64,000 nucleotides of DNA from Micrasema longulum (Eukaryota; Arthropoda; Insecta; Trichoptera; Brachycentridae), in assembly GCA_022494885.1 (NCBI GenBank), contig JAGVSM010002942.1:1-64000 (forward strand). Reading direction: 5' to 3'. Positions 1 to 10,569 of this stretch are shown piece after piece; the stretch's first letter is position 1, and every line of letters begins with the position of its first letter. Made by a program: the position numbers and the translations under genes. The notes under the pieces are model-generated. The model made no database searches, was not told the DNA's origin, and saw nothing but the letters and a program-made list of their open reading frames with translations.

Positions 1-920
1 ATATATCATTCTGTAGAATAAATGCGCCTGATACATCTTATTGTGGAGTAATAAAAAATACATAATTCATAATATCCTACGGTGACATCCAATAATAATA
101 TTGAATGGACCGCGAACAATGCATCTAGTGACGTCAGTCATGTCACCGAGACCCCGGGTAGCGAGGTCCTCAATAGTACCTGGGCCCGAGCAGACCCTCA
201 CCGTACTGTTGACTCACTCCGTCCATTGGAACGCGCCACTCCGCTAGTAAACTTAGTCACTCGACAGTCGCGAGTCAAGAGTGCCAGTGTCAGTCAGTTG
301 GCGGGAGGCAGCGAGTCAGGCTGTCGCGCTGTCGCCTTTCTTTCCCAGTTCGATATTACTCGCGCAATTCGAACGAAACACCAAAAAGTTGTCACACCTC
401 CCAAGGTCCGCAGTTCGACGTTCGTTATTATTTACAATCCCATATATCGTAATGCCAGTGTATTGTCAGTGATACCTTTATGTTTTTATTTAACGCGAAA
501 CAATACAGAAGCAACTTTGAGTTGGTAAACACGGCAGATAATACGATTCGTAATAAATAATTGCAACGGTAAAATGCAAGACGCAAAATAGTTTTCCTCG
601 GCTGAAGTGAACTGTGAATGATCATTATTAAAACTTATTGTGTAACTATTTATTTAAGCAACCATAATAATTGTTTTCCTAGTTTGTGAATCACCAAAAT
701 CCATCAACAATGTTAAAAACACAAATCTAAAATCATCTCACACCTATCATTCAAATGTTTAACGTGTGACATATTTAAATAAGCCTCGATCCGCGTCGTG
801 ATTTTCCGTTTGCGCAAGAAGTCTTATTTCGCCGTTACAAACTAGTAATGGCCGTAGACTTAATATAATTTATGGCGCTATCAAAATTTAAATCAGTTCA
901 GTTAGTGGTGTGATTGCGGC
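1..920 (+). promoter_or_regulatory. Upstream region and 5' UTR of the FAM89-like gene
   Basis: This stretch precedes the first coding exon. It contains a GC-richer block (about 110-420) unlike the surrounding AT-rich DNA, with many AGTC/CAGT repeats and a cAMP-response-type palindrome at 129-136. Two arthropod-style initiator contexts (TCAGT) are visible, near 290-300 and 891-900; the second would leave a leader of only ~25 bases. The open frame across 82-528 begins with GTG, has no recognisable protein signature and ends in TGGTAA, so I treat it as noncoding. A possible 5' UTR donor (GTTGGTAAAC, about 522-531) and a possible acceptor just before 905 are weak. Transcription start is not determined. 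Confidence 0.45.
129..136. promoter_or_regulatory. CRE-like palindrome TGACGTCA
   Basis: A perfect TGACGTCA, the full cAMP-response element recognised by CREB/ATF bZIP factors, lies inside the GC-richer upstream block about 790 bases before the start codon. The match is exact; function in this gene is inferred from position only. Confidence 0.35.
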
Positions 921-2960
921 ATGCTAACCATGCGCGGAGGCACTCAAGTAAGTAATAACGGGGTGAAGATGGCTCGACCACCCCCCGTCCCTCCACGCCC
1001 AGATAGGAGCTTAGTGGCGGACGCCCTCGCCAGGTCCCGCAAGGTGCCAGCCCCGGTCCTGCCTCCTGGACTCCAGAAAGATCTGGCACCCAAGGTGGTT
1101 GATAACCCTCCTTCGCTCGACAGTCCTAAACCGAATACTAATAAAATGCCTTCACCTAAGCTCAATGGTTTATCTCGGGTTAAGTCTTTCATACGAGACG
1201 TCATGAACGAAAAGAAAAACTCTGACGATAAAAAAAATAAAGATAAGGATGAAACGTCTAATAACAAAAGCGGAGGAGTTAAATCTCATATCCCGATACC
1301 TCAATCGCCAAAAGTCAAAACCCAAGATCCGATGTCTATGAACTATCGTCAAGAGGAATCTGTAAAAAATCATTCCAGTCAGTCAGTCGTCAGATCTCTA
1401 TGTAGCGTGTTAATGAATTCAGATAAAGAGAAGGCTTTAGAGGCGAAGCCTGTAGTGAAGGTGGTTAAATCTAACAGTTTTGCTGAAAAGGCCATCCCAG
1501 TGAGAAGGGCACCCCCTCCTCCAATTTCTCCTAAACCTACGAAAAAACAAATTGAAGATAAGGTAGCTCGATCTCATGGTTCTGGGGATGGATTTTCTTT
1601 GCGGAAACTTTCTGCTAGTTGCGAAGAACTAAACAATTCGACCTCGCGACCAGTTATTTACCAATCATCGACTCCCCATAAATTATCGAGTCCCATGTTT
1701 TTCAAAAAATGCATCCCCCCATCGTTGCCTTCCGGTAAACCGCCTCCACCCGCAAAAAAAGTCGGTAATATAAATTCACCAACGACTCCTGATGCTAAAA
1801 TTACCGAGACTTTTTCTTTCAAGAAAAAGACTGGCTCCGAAGAACATCTCGATAAATCTAATAGGGATGTTTTTCTCAAAAACAACCGCGAAGGTTCAGA
1901 TTTTCGCGAAATCGATAAAACGTGTCTAACCGAAAAATTAATTTCCGAAATAATATCCGCTAAAAATGATGCGTTGTTACTCAAATATGAAAACGGATCG
2001 AAAGATAAAGCCATAGCTGAAAATACCACAAAAGTATTTGAAAATGGTGGGACTCTCGAGAAAGATGAAAAACTCGAAGACTTTAAAGTTTTATCGTCCA
2101 CTAATGAAGATCGGGTTAATTTTGTTAAAATTTCTTACGAAAATAAAACATCAAAACCTCACAAAAACAGTGTCAGTAGTTGCGGCAGTGATAGTAGTGG
2201 ATCAGACACTGGAAAAACAATTTTATTTATAAATAGCGATACTTCCCTAACCAACGACTCCATCGCTCATGACGAGTCCCCTGTATTTAGAACAATCAAT
2301 AGTATTTCAACCAAAATAAACCACGTCGAATCTAAAAAAAACCGCCTGAACGATATCGCTAATCACGAATTGCTCATCGCGGAACTCGAAGATATGAGAC
2401 GCGAAGCCTTTAAGGGTAATGTGAACAAAAGGCAAAGGCAACCCTCAACACATCTCGGGTCTTCTAGCCCCGATAGTATAAGTGCGGAAACACAGAACAT
2501 CCAGCATTCGGACTGGGTTCAGGTGGAAGATAACGGGCGGCAAGTTCGCTATTCCAGCTGCCAGATCGTTATCGAAGATCCTTCTTCTCCCGTAGACGAC
2601 TCCGGGATTTGTTTGGAAGACAATAACTTTTATTCAGAGAGCTCGTATTCCCTATCGCCGTCTTTGGTTTCTAGGCTAAAGGAGCAGTACTTCTCCAATC
2701 TTAAGATGTCGTCGCTGCAAGGTCTCCCCCCCTTGCCGAAGAGCCTGAGCGGGTTCAACGTGTCGGAGAGCGGCCCCGTGCCAGGGGGACCTCCGCAGAG
2801 CCAGCCGCCCCCGCCGCCCGTGCCGGCACGAACCCCAGCTAGCCTGCGCTATGGACAGGTCCCCAGGACGGAGCAGCCCGCCCTCAACGGGGACACACAC
2901 AGACAGCCGAGGAAAACCACCACCCTGGATACACAACTAGCTGTACTCAAAAGAGAAATG
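921..2960 (+). CDS. FAM89/LURAP-family leucine-repeat adaptor homologue, first coding exon (partial)
   Basis: The exon encodes 680 residues and ends in phase 0 at ATG|GTAAGAGTA; the frame runs only 20 codons into the intron. Residues 601-612 (GLPPLPKSLSGF) and 669-680 (LDTQLAVLKREM) match the two signature blocks of vertebrate FAM89A/B, the second normally continuing into a leucine-rich helix that must lie in the next exon. FAM89B (LRAP25) is an adaptor linking MRCK and LIM kinase in actin control, so a cytoskeletal scaffold role is inferred. The protein is much longer than ~190-residue vertebrate FAM89: residues 1-600 are low-complexity and rich in P, S, K and N. SH3-ligand-like runs occur at about 17-30, 197-206 and 629-639, with acidic/serine tracts between. 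Three in-frame ATGs (921, 930, 969) are possible starts; 930 and 969 have A at -3. Antisense open frames here are shadows. Coding is confident, family assignment fairly so. Confidence 0.8.
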
Positions 2961-2966
2961 GTAAGA
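2957..2966 (+). other. 5' splice donor of the first coding exon
   Basis: AATG|GTAAGA is a near-consensus metazoan donor. It falls exactly where the FAM89-type block LDxxLAxLxxEM is interrupted; downstream codons turn hydrophobic and AT-rich and stop at 3023. It splits the conserved helix between Met680 and the next exon. Confidence 0.8.
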
Positions 2967-3023
2967 GTATTTCTTTATTTTATGCACCTTTTTTACAAAA
3001 TTTATTTCCTTTGTTTTTTATGA

Positions 3024-4080
3024 AAATCACAAGTGACAAAATTAATTTTATTTTCCCATTTTTTACCAAACAACCATCACAACTTATACTAATTCAAGGT
3101 AATAAATATTACGCTGAAGTGTGACCTTGCATAGTATTATACCTTCATAACCATACAACTTAAATCTTGTTCACATTGATTAAGTTCTCTGGAGAATGGA
3201 ATTCGTGACGTTTTAATACGAAAAAACTGGCTTTATTCTCGCACATTTTTATTTTATACATAAATATTTTTATATAAAATTCCATAAATTACTATACATC
3301 AAAATGCAAATTGTTTTGATTTACGATTATTGTATACGACTTGTGCTTACGAATATCGAATTATTTTTCCCTGTTGTATGAATTTGATTATATTTTTTTA
3401 ATTTGCGGTGGGTATTACTATAAAAAAGCATGCACTGGTTTTAGTTTTGTTTTACGTTTTTTAAATATCTTTTTACGGATTCCTATGTAAACTGATTGAA
3501 CTAGCCCTGAAATGTTGACCCTGTATTGATTTTCCCAATACATTTTTTATTATTAATAGCAATATTGGTAAATAGATGAATACCTCGTCTTCTTACCTCA
3601 TTACCTAGGCATAATATTATTACAAATACATTATGCGTATTTTCGTACATATTATATTTGTAAAAATTTATAGATACTCGCACAAGGTTCCATTAATTTA
3701 CAAAACATGTAATAAAATAGGCTATTCATTGCATATCGTACCTAGTACTCGTCAATTTACTTACATGTATATTATTCCGTGTTGCTTCGCTGCACATTAT
3801 TTTTCATTTTATTTTTATTTTTAGTAACATTGTATATACATTTATTGGAACACAGTTTATAGTGACACAATCAGGAACGACCCATGCCTATGAACTTGCC
3901 CCGACTCGCTAGAAAATCAGTGTTGAGTTAGGGCACTTACAATGCATTCATAAACATACATACATATATATTCAAGCATACACATATATATATATTCAAA
4001 CATACATATTCTTATTATAATTTATACATACATATTAAGTTTATACTTTTCATACTACATATCATAAATATATTATCATT
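3024..4080. other. AT-rich intron, no gene seen
   Basis: No protein or RNA signature seen. A degenerate CATA/TATA microsatellite runs from about 3950 to 4040, just before the SINE at 4085. Confidence 0.5.
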
Positions 4081-4084
4081 CATT

Positions 4085-4327
4085 CATTATTACCTTTCCG
4101 CACCTAATGGTGCATAGGGCTTTGCATTGGCACACCATTTGCAGCGTATTTTGATCATTTTTGTTACATGAAGGTGAGATGATCAGTCTTACGCTTCAGG
4201 TACCAGTCTAGGGACTATGAAATATTATAGTGTGATACCCCCCTTTAAATAAATATTTCATATCAACCATGTCGGGAATCAAACCCGAGACCTCTTGCAT
4301 GGTGGGCAAACGCGATGACCATTACAC
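4085..4327 (-). mobile_element. SINE-A copy, tRNA-headed
   Basis: On the minus strand the right end is a tRNA-like head with a B box (GGTTTGATTCC type) near 4275-4290, followed by a body with a TACCTGAAGCGTAAGACTG block and a tail ending in a CACCATTAGGTGCGGAAAGG motif. The same order and sequence recur at 60632-60860 and, on the plus strand, at 49258-49490 and 8480-8645. Pol III promoter boxes and dispersion identify a SINE; the family name is mine. Confidence 0.75.
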
Positions 4328-4329
4328 TT

Positions 4330-5090
4330 TATATTATATGATCTTAGCCAAAGTTGTTTTACTTTATGGTACGTAATAATTCACGTTAGAGATCTGGTTA
4401 TTCTGAGTTATCTGAGTTCTTTGTTTACTAGTGGCCCGAAAGTAGATCAGACATGACTTTTTAAATTTGTCTAATTGAAAGGACTTTGACCTCTTTAGAC
4501 AGTGGATTGTTTTTTGGGTGATCATGAGCAATCTATAGATTGCCTGAACGCAACCACCCCATCCTATTATACCACGTGTTGCCACCGATTGGAAGAGTGC
4601 AAAGTACACCGAACGAAGAGTGCTGTGGTCTATCAGTTGTTGTCTATGTGAGATGTGAGACTAGCGAAGATGTTGGTCAATAACAACTCCCAAATATTTT
4701 ATGTTTTCTGTCTTCTTTATCTGTGGACATAAACAAATACCACTATTTTTATAAAAAATAAATATATCTTTCCGACACGAATGCAAAAATAAATATATCT
4801 TTCCGACACGAATGCAGCATTAAGTTTTCTTGTGTACTTTTTTTCAAAGTGAAAGTCAGGTATTTTGTTTTTTAAACATTTGGTGTTATTGGCTAGCCAG
4901 TCTTCAATTGTTTGCATTCCGAGATTAGCTTTGTGGAAGGTTTCATTCCAGGTATTTCTATTGAAAATAATGACTGTATCATCATCAAATGTAAGAATAT
5001 TGCCTTCAATAATCAGATCACAGAAATAATTTACTTATAATAAAAAAGGTCGTAGAACGCTACTTTGTGGTACTCCATTATTATATTATA
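4330..5090 (-). mobile_element. LINE fragment: degraded reverse transcriptase domain
   Basis: Read on the minus strand from 5085 down, a broken frame gives GVPQSSVL (RT motif around the GVPQGS turn), then TFDDDTVIIF (the catalytic xADD box with Ala changed to Asp), then MQTIEDWLANN, and finally GIIGWGG near 4565, a hallmark of the region after the RT thumb in Jockey/CR1-like LINEs. Stops and shifts separate the pieces, and one segment contains a 31-bp tandem duplication (4755-4816). It is 5' truncated, as is usual for LINE insertions, and inactive. Clade not assigned. Confidence 0.8.
4755..4816. repeat. 31-bp perfect tandem duplication inside the LINE
   Basis: The unit beginning AAAAATAAATATATCTTTCC occurs twice back to back without mismatches, ending in GACACGAATGC each time. 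It is absent as a repeat in other LINE fragments here, so it arose after insertion or in the source copy. Confidence 0.85.
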
Positions 5091-5783
5091 TTATATCATA
5101 TGCGTTAGTATTAGTAGATTATTACATGCGCGTTTAGTATAAAAACACACTAGATTTATACGGGACATATTTAACCGATTGGTTGGGTTTATTTAATTGA
5201 AATAAATATATGTTTTGTTTCATTACTAAACTCGCTTTTACTCGAATAGGCTTTTTTTATCATTCCTTACAATTATTTAGCTATATATATTTATAGAATT
5301 CTTTTACATATCGGCATTTTTATTTTATTTTCCCCTTTGTAGACCTTTGTGTCGGTATTTTGCAAAAGTGGATTCATTTTCATCTTAATTTTAAGAACAT
5401 ACGAAGTTGTTAAATCAGGTGATGTAGGGACGATGCGTATCATTGAAACCTAAAAGTAATCGACCCGGAAAAGGGTCGTCGTACATCCATCCGTACATTT
5501 TCCTGGCTGTTGTTGCGCCGTCCTATTGAACCCACGACATCATAAAAGACTATGATTAATCTGCCGATTACGTTTTACAGAAACCATTGATTTTTATACC
5601 TTCCTCCATATTTGTATTTAATGAAATATTTGCGTTCTTATGATTTACCCGAATATTTCAGTTTAGAGGCCATTATTCAACGAGTTATGAATAACTTAGG
5701 GAAGAACCATTACAGGAGACTTCTGCGAGATATTGTATAGATTAATATACTATTAAGCGTGTTGTCCAGATGTTTATTAAAAT

Positions 5784-5900
5784 ATTTTTATTTTTTTATT
5801 TTTTAGTTAAAAAGCTAAAAAAAAATTAAAAGACGAGAAGACCCTATAAATTTTTATAATTATTATAAATTTTAAAGATTTAGTTAATAAAAAAGTTAAC
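5784..5900 (+). pseudogene. Nuclear copy of mitochondrial 16S rRNA (NUMT), partial
   Basis: The stretch contains GACGAGAAGACCCTATAAA at 5833-5851, the universally conserved heart of mitochondrial large-subunit rRNA domain V, preceded by TTTTTAGTTAAAAAGCTAAAA, the arrangement known from insect and particularly lepidopteran 16S. The following bases are AT-rich as in insect 16S, then similarity fades before the LINE tail at 5935. No functional rRNA is expected from such a short insert. Exact ends cannot be set by eye. Confidence 0.8.
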
Positions 5901-5934
5901 TTGATTTAATCGTCCAGGAGTTGCGTCTGCTTTA

Positions 5935-6460
5935 ACTCTTTTATTTTCTTTTATTTGGGAAACATACAGTACAGTTACATAGTTTTATATTTTACACAGT
6001 TAGACTTAACCTAATAGACCAGTGAAGTTGCCATATTATAAATTAATTATATGTTACGTTATTAATTAAAGTACAAAAAAGAGAAGGAAAAAAAACATAA
6101 ATAGAAGTTGTTTATAAATTAAAATTAATGTAAAAAAATGAAGAAAATTTGTGAAAGTAATTATAAGTTAAGATTTAAATAAAGAATGAAAAACACGCTC
6201 AGATGTAAAAATAAAATAAAATAATAATAACATTTTAAAAAGGAAAAACATAAATATACACATACATATTTTAAGGGATTCAAAGAAACGATGATAAGAA
6301 TCTTTAAATAAGACAATAAATTTAAGTCAATTTAAAAACATCTTCAAAATTAATGACACATTATAGTAAGAGCAGCAATATATTGATTCTACATACAAAT
6401 ACAATATAAGTAATTAAAAGTAGTTTAAAAGTATAAAAACATGTCAATGCAGCAGTAATG
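5935..6460 (-). mobile_element. LINE 3' end (family also at 33597-34414)
   Basis: The plus strand begins with a TTTTATTT-rich run and then GGGAAACATACAGTACAGTT, i.e. the minus-strand 3' tail of a non-LTR element. Near-identical sequence recurs inside the nested mariner at 33597-34202, through to a shared TAAAAACATG motif. No intact frame remains. Confidence 0.7.
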
Positions 6461-6559
6461 TTTATATGTATGTTTATGTAATAATTTGTTTTTAAATTTT
6501 TAATAATATACACGCTTCCACTTTTCATTACGTTGTTGTATCCCAACTCAACTCAGGGC

Positions 6560-6712
6560 TCTTGGCCTCCTAGAGTTAGGGATGCGTTTTTTGTTTTGTG
6601 TATTTGTATAAATAAAAAAAACTCACTATTTAATCAAGTTGGTGTAGAGTGGGGTTTGAACCTCGGAACTCCGATCCGTAAGTCCGCCATACTAGCCACG
6701 GGATCATAATCC
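6560..6712 (-). mobile_element. SINE-C copy, tRNA-headed
   Basis: CAAGTTGGTGTAGAGTGGGG followed by TTTGAACC and ending in ACTAGCCACGGGATCATAA is the minus-strand version of a tRNA-like head (B box near 6656-6667, A box near 6690-6705). The same block lies at 47735-47826 directly behind the RTE-like ORF, so it may be an RTE-mobilised SINE. Confidence 0.55.
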
Positions 6713-6924
6713 GAATTATTTTAATTTTATTATTTTTTTATGTCTGAACTATTTAGCAAAAATAATAATATTGTGCATTGTTTTATTAAACACATGTTTG
6801 ATTCTCATGATTTCTGAAAATATACAGTTAATATTGTATTAAAATAAAAAATAAATAAAAAATTATTGAGTTAATTTTAATCTGTTTTGTACATAAATTA
6901 GATATTTAGTAATGGATAAATAAA

Positions 6925-7110
6925 CAATGTTTTGAGCATGTCCAAATATTTGTAGACAGGCTAGATTTCCTCCTTAGAGAGTTGTTCAGATCTAAATTTG
7001 TTGCAACAGACAGGGAACACATTTTTGAGAAGGGAATATGGAAGTCTAGACATTTACAGGGCTTATTTTGGATAGTTTAAGTGGCTTCTTAACACACTGT
7101 CAACTGATTT
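6925..7110. mobile_element. MITE-D fragment
   Basis: Starts with AACAATGTTTTGAGCATGTC and contains the family block GGAAGTCTAGACATTTACAG. Related copies are at 16130-16270, 23995-24170, 29872-30112, 30220-30440 and 54858-55215, several arranged as inverted arms. No coding capacity. Confidence 0.65.
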
Positions 7111-7114
7111 AGAT

Positions 7115-8475
7115 ATGGGCAAATAATTTCACGGTGAGGATGCATTCGATTACAATCTTACTAGCGAGAGTAACAACTAACTGCGGTCGAATAAAAATAA
7201 AAATATGTAGGTTTAAAATTGTGGTTGTTATCACAATGTAAAACACAAAGTATACATTTGTTTCCATTAACTTGGGTGATTTTATTATCAATTCATAAAT
7301 TAGCATAACCTATATGCTGATTTTATAATAATATGATGAATTTAATTCAATATCATAAAAATCTAATCGAATTGTAACTTTTTTAATGCACTTGCATGTT
7401 TGTATGAATATTTTAAGAAATAATTAATCAAATAATTTAAAATCATCGACAACTTAAAACCTTTCAAAAACTTTTTAAAACCTTGATACAAATCGCGATT
7501 TCGTAATAACAGCCGTGAGTTTTTACAGAATTAGAGTAGATTACAATGTTTACATGTTACATGTCTATTAATTTATCAAATGTTAATAACATCTGTTTAA
7601 CGCTCTGCGATTCATAATCGTGTAATTGAAAATACACATGTTTTCAATATTGAACGACTTGTTCTTTCGTTGATATTAAATGTGTCTAAAAACACCTCTT
7701 TTTGTAAACTAAAATCGTATCTGTCAGTAAGTATTATTTAAAGTTCGTTGGGCTTTTTAATCACATTTAACAAATAGTAAAGTATGTATTTAGAATTTAT
7801 GGTACGTGTTTAAATTTTAAACCTATACACAACTTCTTGTATTTCCTATAGGCAATGGCAGTTTAATTTAATTGGGTACGAACATTTAATAAAAAACCGT
7901 TTTTAGTCTAAAGTTGAATAGGTCCATTTATACTGTCAACAATGAACGACTTTTTTAGTGAAAATAATTCAATGTAGCTAAAAACCTCGCCAAAATTCGG
8001 AAATTATTCTACCTGTTACTAGCTCGGTATAACCAATTGTTGACGTATTACATTATTGTAATATTGCCCTGTTCTCTTTTGTGACATGGCTATGTAAGTT
8101 TTTTTTTCTCCGGTTAACTTTATTTATAATCAATTCTTTCCATCGTGCTTCATAACTTTTGTGTTTTTAGTTGTGAAGTGAGTGTAATTTACACGGAAAT
8201 ACATTTATGAGTAATAATATGGTTTTATTGCGCTGTTTAGTAAATAAAATAATATTTTTGGAAGGTATCCAGTAATGCTGTATTAATACTAATGTAAGTT
8301 AGAATTATAGCTTTGATATAAGAACGTATTTGTCATCACTATCATTCTATTTATATGTATCTGGGCGGATGAAGAATACAGTTCTGTGCGTGAAATATAG
8401 CCAGAATCCTGGACGAGAGTTTTTGACTCGATGGCTGCTCTCAGGTAAAAATCCTGAAAAAGGAAATCGAGAAGA
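7115..8475. other. AT-rich intron, nothing recognised
   Basis: No motif, repeat or coding signature was recognised on either strand. Confidence 0.4.
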
Positions 8476-8479
8476 GATG

Positions 8480-8645
8480 CGTCTGCCTCGTAGTGTGGCA
8501 GTTGGCACGTTCGCTTACCGTGCTTGAGGGCCCGGGTTCGATTTCTGGGAAGGTTGGATTTTTTTTTAAAAGGTGGTTTACACTGGAGTATTTCACTGTG
8601 CCTGGACTAGCACCTAAAGTGTGGGACTGGTCACCTTGCCTTCTA
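8480..8645 (+). mobile_element. SINE-A copy (5' part)
   Basis: CCTCGTAGTGTGGCAGTTGG provides an A-box-like region and GGGCCCGGGTTCGATTTC a B box about 40 bases later, followed by a GGACTAGCACCTAAAGTGTG body block shared with the other SINE-A copies. The 3' part is missing and replaced by an A run near 8650. Confidence 0.7.
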
Positions 8646-8704
8646 CATATTTAAAAAAAAAAAAAATTATAAATTGATTGCAAAAAAAATAATATACATT
8701 CTTA

Positions 8705-8815
8705 ATAACGGGGAATCTATATAAAACCAATTAATGTAAACTGAAAACGGAGTGTTTATGATAGTCTCCATCTAACATGGCTCATACTGTTCTAAGAGGG
8801 AGATTTTCTATCTTT
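8705..8815 (+). repeat. Dispersed repeat F (uninterrupted copy)
   Basis: GGGGAATCTATATAAAACC through CATCTAACATGGCTCATACT matches the two halves flanking the foldback element at 30782-31020, making this the empty-site form of that repeat. Confidence 0.6.
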
Positions 8816-9094
8816 AGAGCATAAGTAGTCCTATACTAATAAAACAATAACATAAAAAAGAAAAACTAAAACTACTTAATTATAAATGCCTAGCTAATCA
8901 AATGTAAGAAATTAAAAACCCTTATTATACAATTATAAAGTATATATATGTGCCAAGAATACATGTTACTTAAACATAAATAATATATGATAAAAAACAA
9001 TATAAAGCGATGAAATACCAATTATATAAAGCACTACGTTTTTTGATTTACATATATTTTTCAAAAAAATTTCTCGCTACACTATTTACATATG

Positions 9095-9170
9095 ATTGAT
9101 ATACGCTGCGTTTAATTAAACAATGCAGTGTCCTACGCACTATCGGATACGAATAAAGGTTCGATTCTAA
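9095..9170 (+). mobile_element. SINE-A 3' portion
   Basis: GATACGCTGCGTTTAATTAA through ACGAATAAAGGTTCGATT matches the 3' part of SINE-A at 49410-49485. Isolated tail fragment, possibly from the same insertion as 8480-8645 after a rearrangement. Confidence 0.5.
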
Positions 9171-9715
9171 ATTTATTTAAAATAAAACGCTTCGTAATTT
9201 TTTCCACATACGAGTTTAATATAATAACACTACTAGTTTCAGGTATTCTGAATTACTTATCATCAGGTGTAAATATAAACTTGGTTTAGTTCAGTGGCGT
9301 CTTTGATACCAAATTTATAGTGAAGCTCAGATTTTAAGGATAATTATAATATGCGTAAATGTTAAGTAGGTACCGACAGTAAATAACACAGTACGGACCA
9401 TGTTTGTAGGCATCTTTGAGCATTTTTATATTGGTTGCTAGTTTTTTATCTTCATAATGTGTTGATATAATGCAAAATACACATAAGGTACTGGTGAATA
9501 GCAATGATTTCTTAGTGAGGCTCAGCCTCACTTGCTTCATATGCTCCTTCGTCCCTAGTTTAGTTTTAGTGTTTTATTTTAAATATATAAAATGTTTTTT
9601 CCACAATTTAAATGCCGAAACAATAAATAATATAAGGTTTGATTATATTATCTACACCTAATATATATCGCTTGTTACATGATAATCAGTCTGGTAAGAT
9701 ATATTCCAAGGTCCA

Positions 9716-9840
9716 TAGTTCAGTTCAGTCCAGTTCAGTGCCGAAAAATCGGCGTTTATTATAAGTAAAGCATAGTATTATTACACTATGTTGGCAAAAC
9801 AGCGCAGAAGGTAAAAAATATACAAATAAGCAAAATGCGG
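9716..9840. repeat. Dispersed repeat E, copy 1
   Basis: Block with CAGTTCAGTGCCGAAAAATC, AGTAAAGCATAGTATTATTA and AAAAAATATACAAATAAGCA in the same order as at 26248-26362. No coding capacity; element type unknown. Confidence 0.6.
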
Positions 9841-9844
9841 TGTG

Positions 9845-10485
9845 CGATCAAACTGAATTCTGGCCGTTAAATAATAACACGATTAGTTATTTACCATCAG
9901 TCACTAACTTGTATATTTTTTTCTCACATACTCAATGATCGACCATTGACTGATAAAATCGTGGACTTGGGTCCCAGCAAAAATATATTAGGGGGGGTAC
10001 GCCTAAGAGTACGCAGTCCATAAGAGTACGCATTGTTTTTTATTTATTTTATTGCGACTATTATTACTATAATTATTAATATACATTAAAAAAAACTTAT
10101 TACTACCACGAGACTTTATTAATAATCTAGTAAAATTATATTTGATTGTATAAATTGCATCTATCTTAAATTAAATTTTATTACAATTAACCTTATATAA
10201 ATTCTAATAAACTGCCTTAATAACATATAATGAAAACTAAATTTTGGTCTATATACAATTTTTAATTTTTCTTTTGTGACTATTGGTGTTCACATATAAT
10301 TGGTGAAAGATGTTTAGTGTTATTATTTTTTATTTTATAAATTGTACTTATATTGTGATATCTTTTACTGTTTGTGAACTGAAAATAAATAAATAAATAA
10401 AAATATAAGTAAACATATTGGCACCGTCTATTCTCGCTAGGTAATATATAGTCGATGTAAAACATCTATAAATATGATATTTCAA
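9845..10485. other. AT-rich intron
   Basis: A TTTTTATTTATTTTATTGCG run near 10035 suggests an old LINE tail on the minus strand, but nothing else supports it. Confidence 0.35.
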
Positions 10486-10487
10486 TA

Positions 10488-10560
10488 ATATGAAACATTC
10501 AGCTTGTGGGAATTGAACCCGAGACCTAATGCATGATAGCTAATACCACGAGGCAAACGA
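10488..10560 (-). mobile_element. SINE tRNA-like head remnant
   Basis: GGGAATTGAACCCGAGACCT is an inverted B box, followed by TAATACCACGAGGC near the A box position. It resembles the heads at 4270-4327 and 60820-60860. Confidence 0.55.
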
Positions 10561-10569
10561 TGTTATGGT

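Noticed and set aside
82..528. 148-codon plus-strand open frame upstream of the gene
   Set aside because: Starts at GTG, has no recognisable domain, and overlaps the promoter-like GC-rich block; open frame is explained by composition.
944..1267. Antisense open frames over the FAM89-like exon (also 1658-2101 and 2676-2936)
   Set aside because: Shadows of a long low-complexity coding exon; products are simple reverse-frame artefacts.
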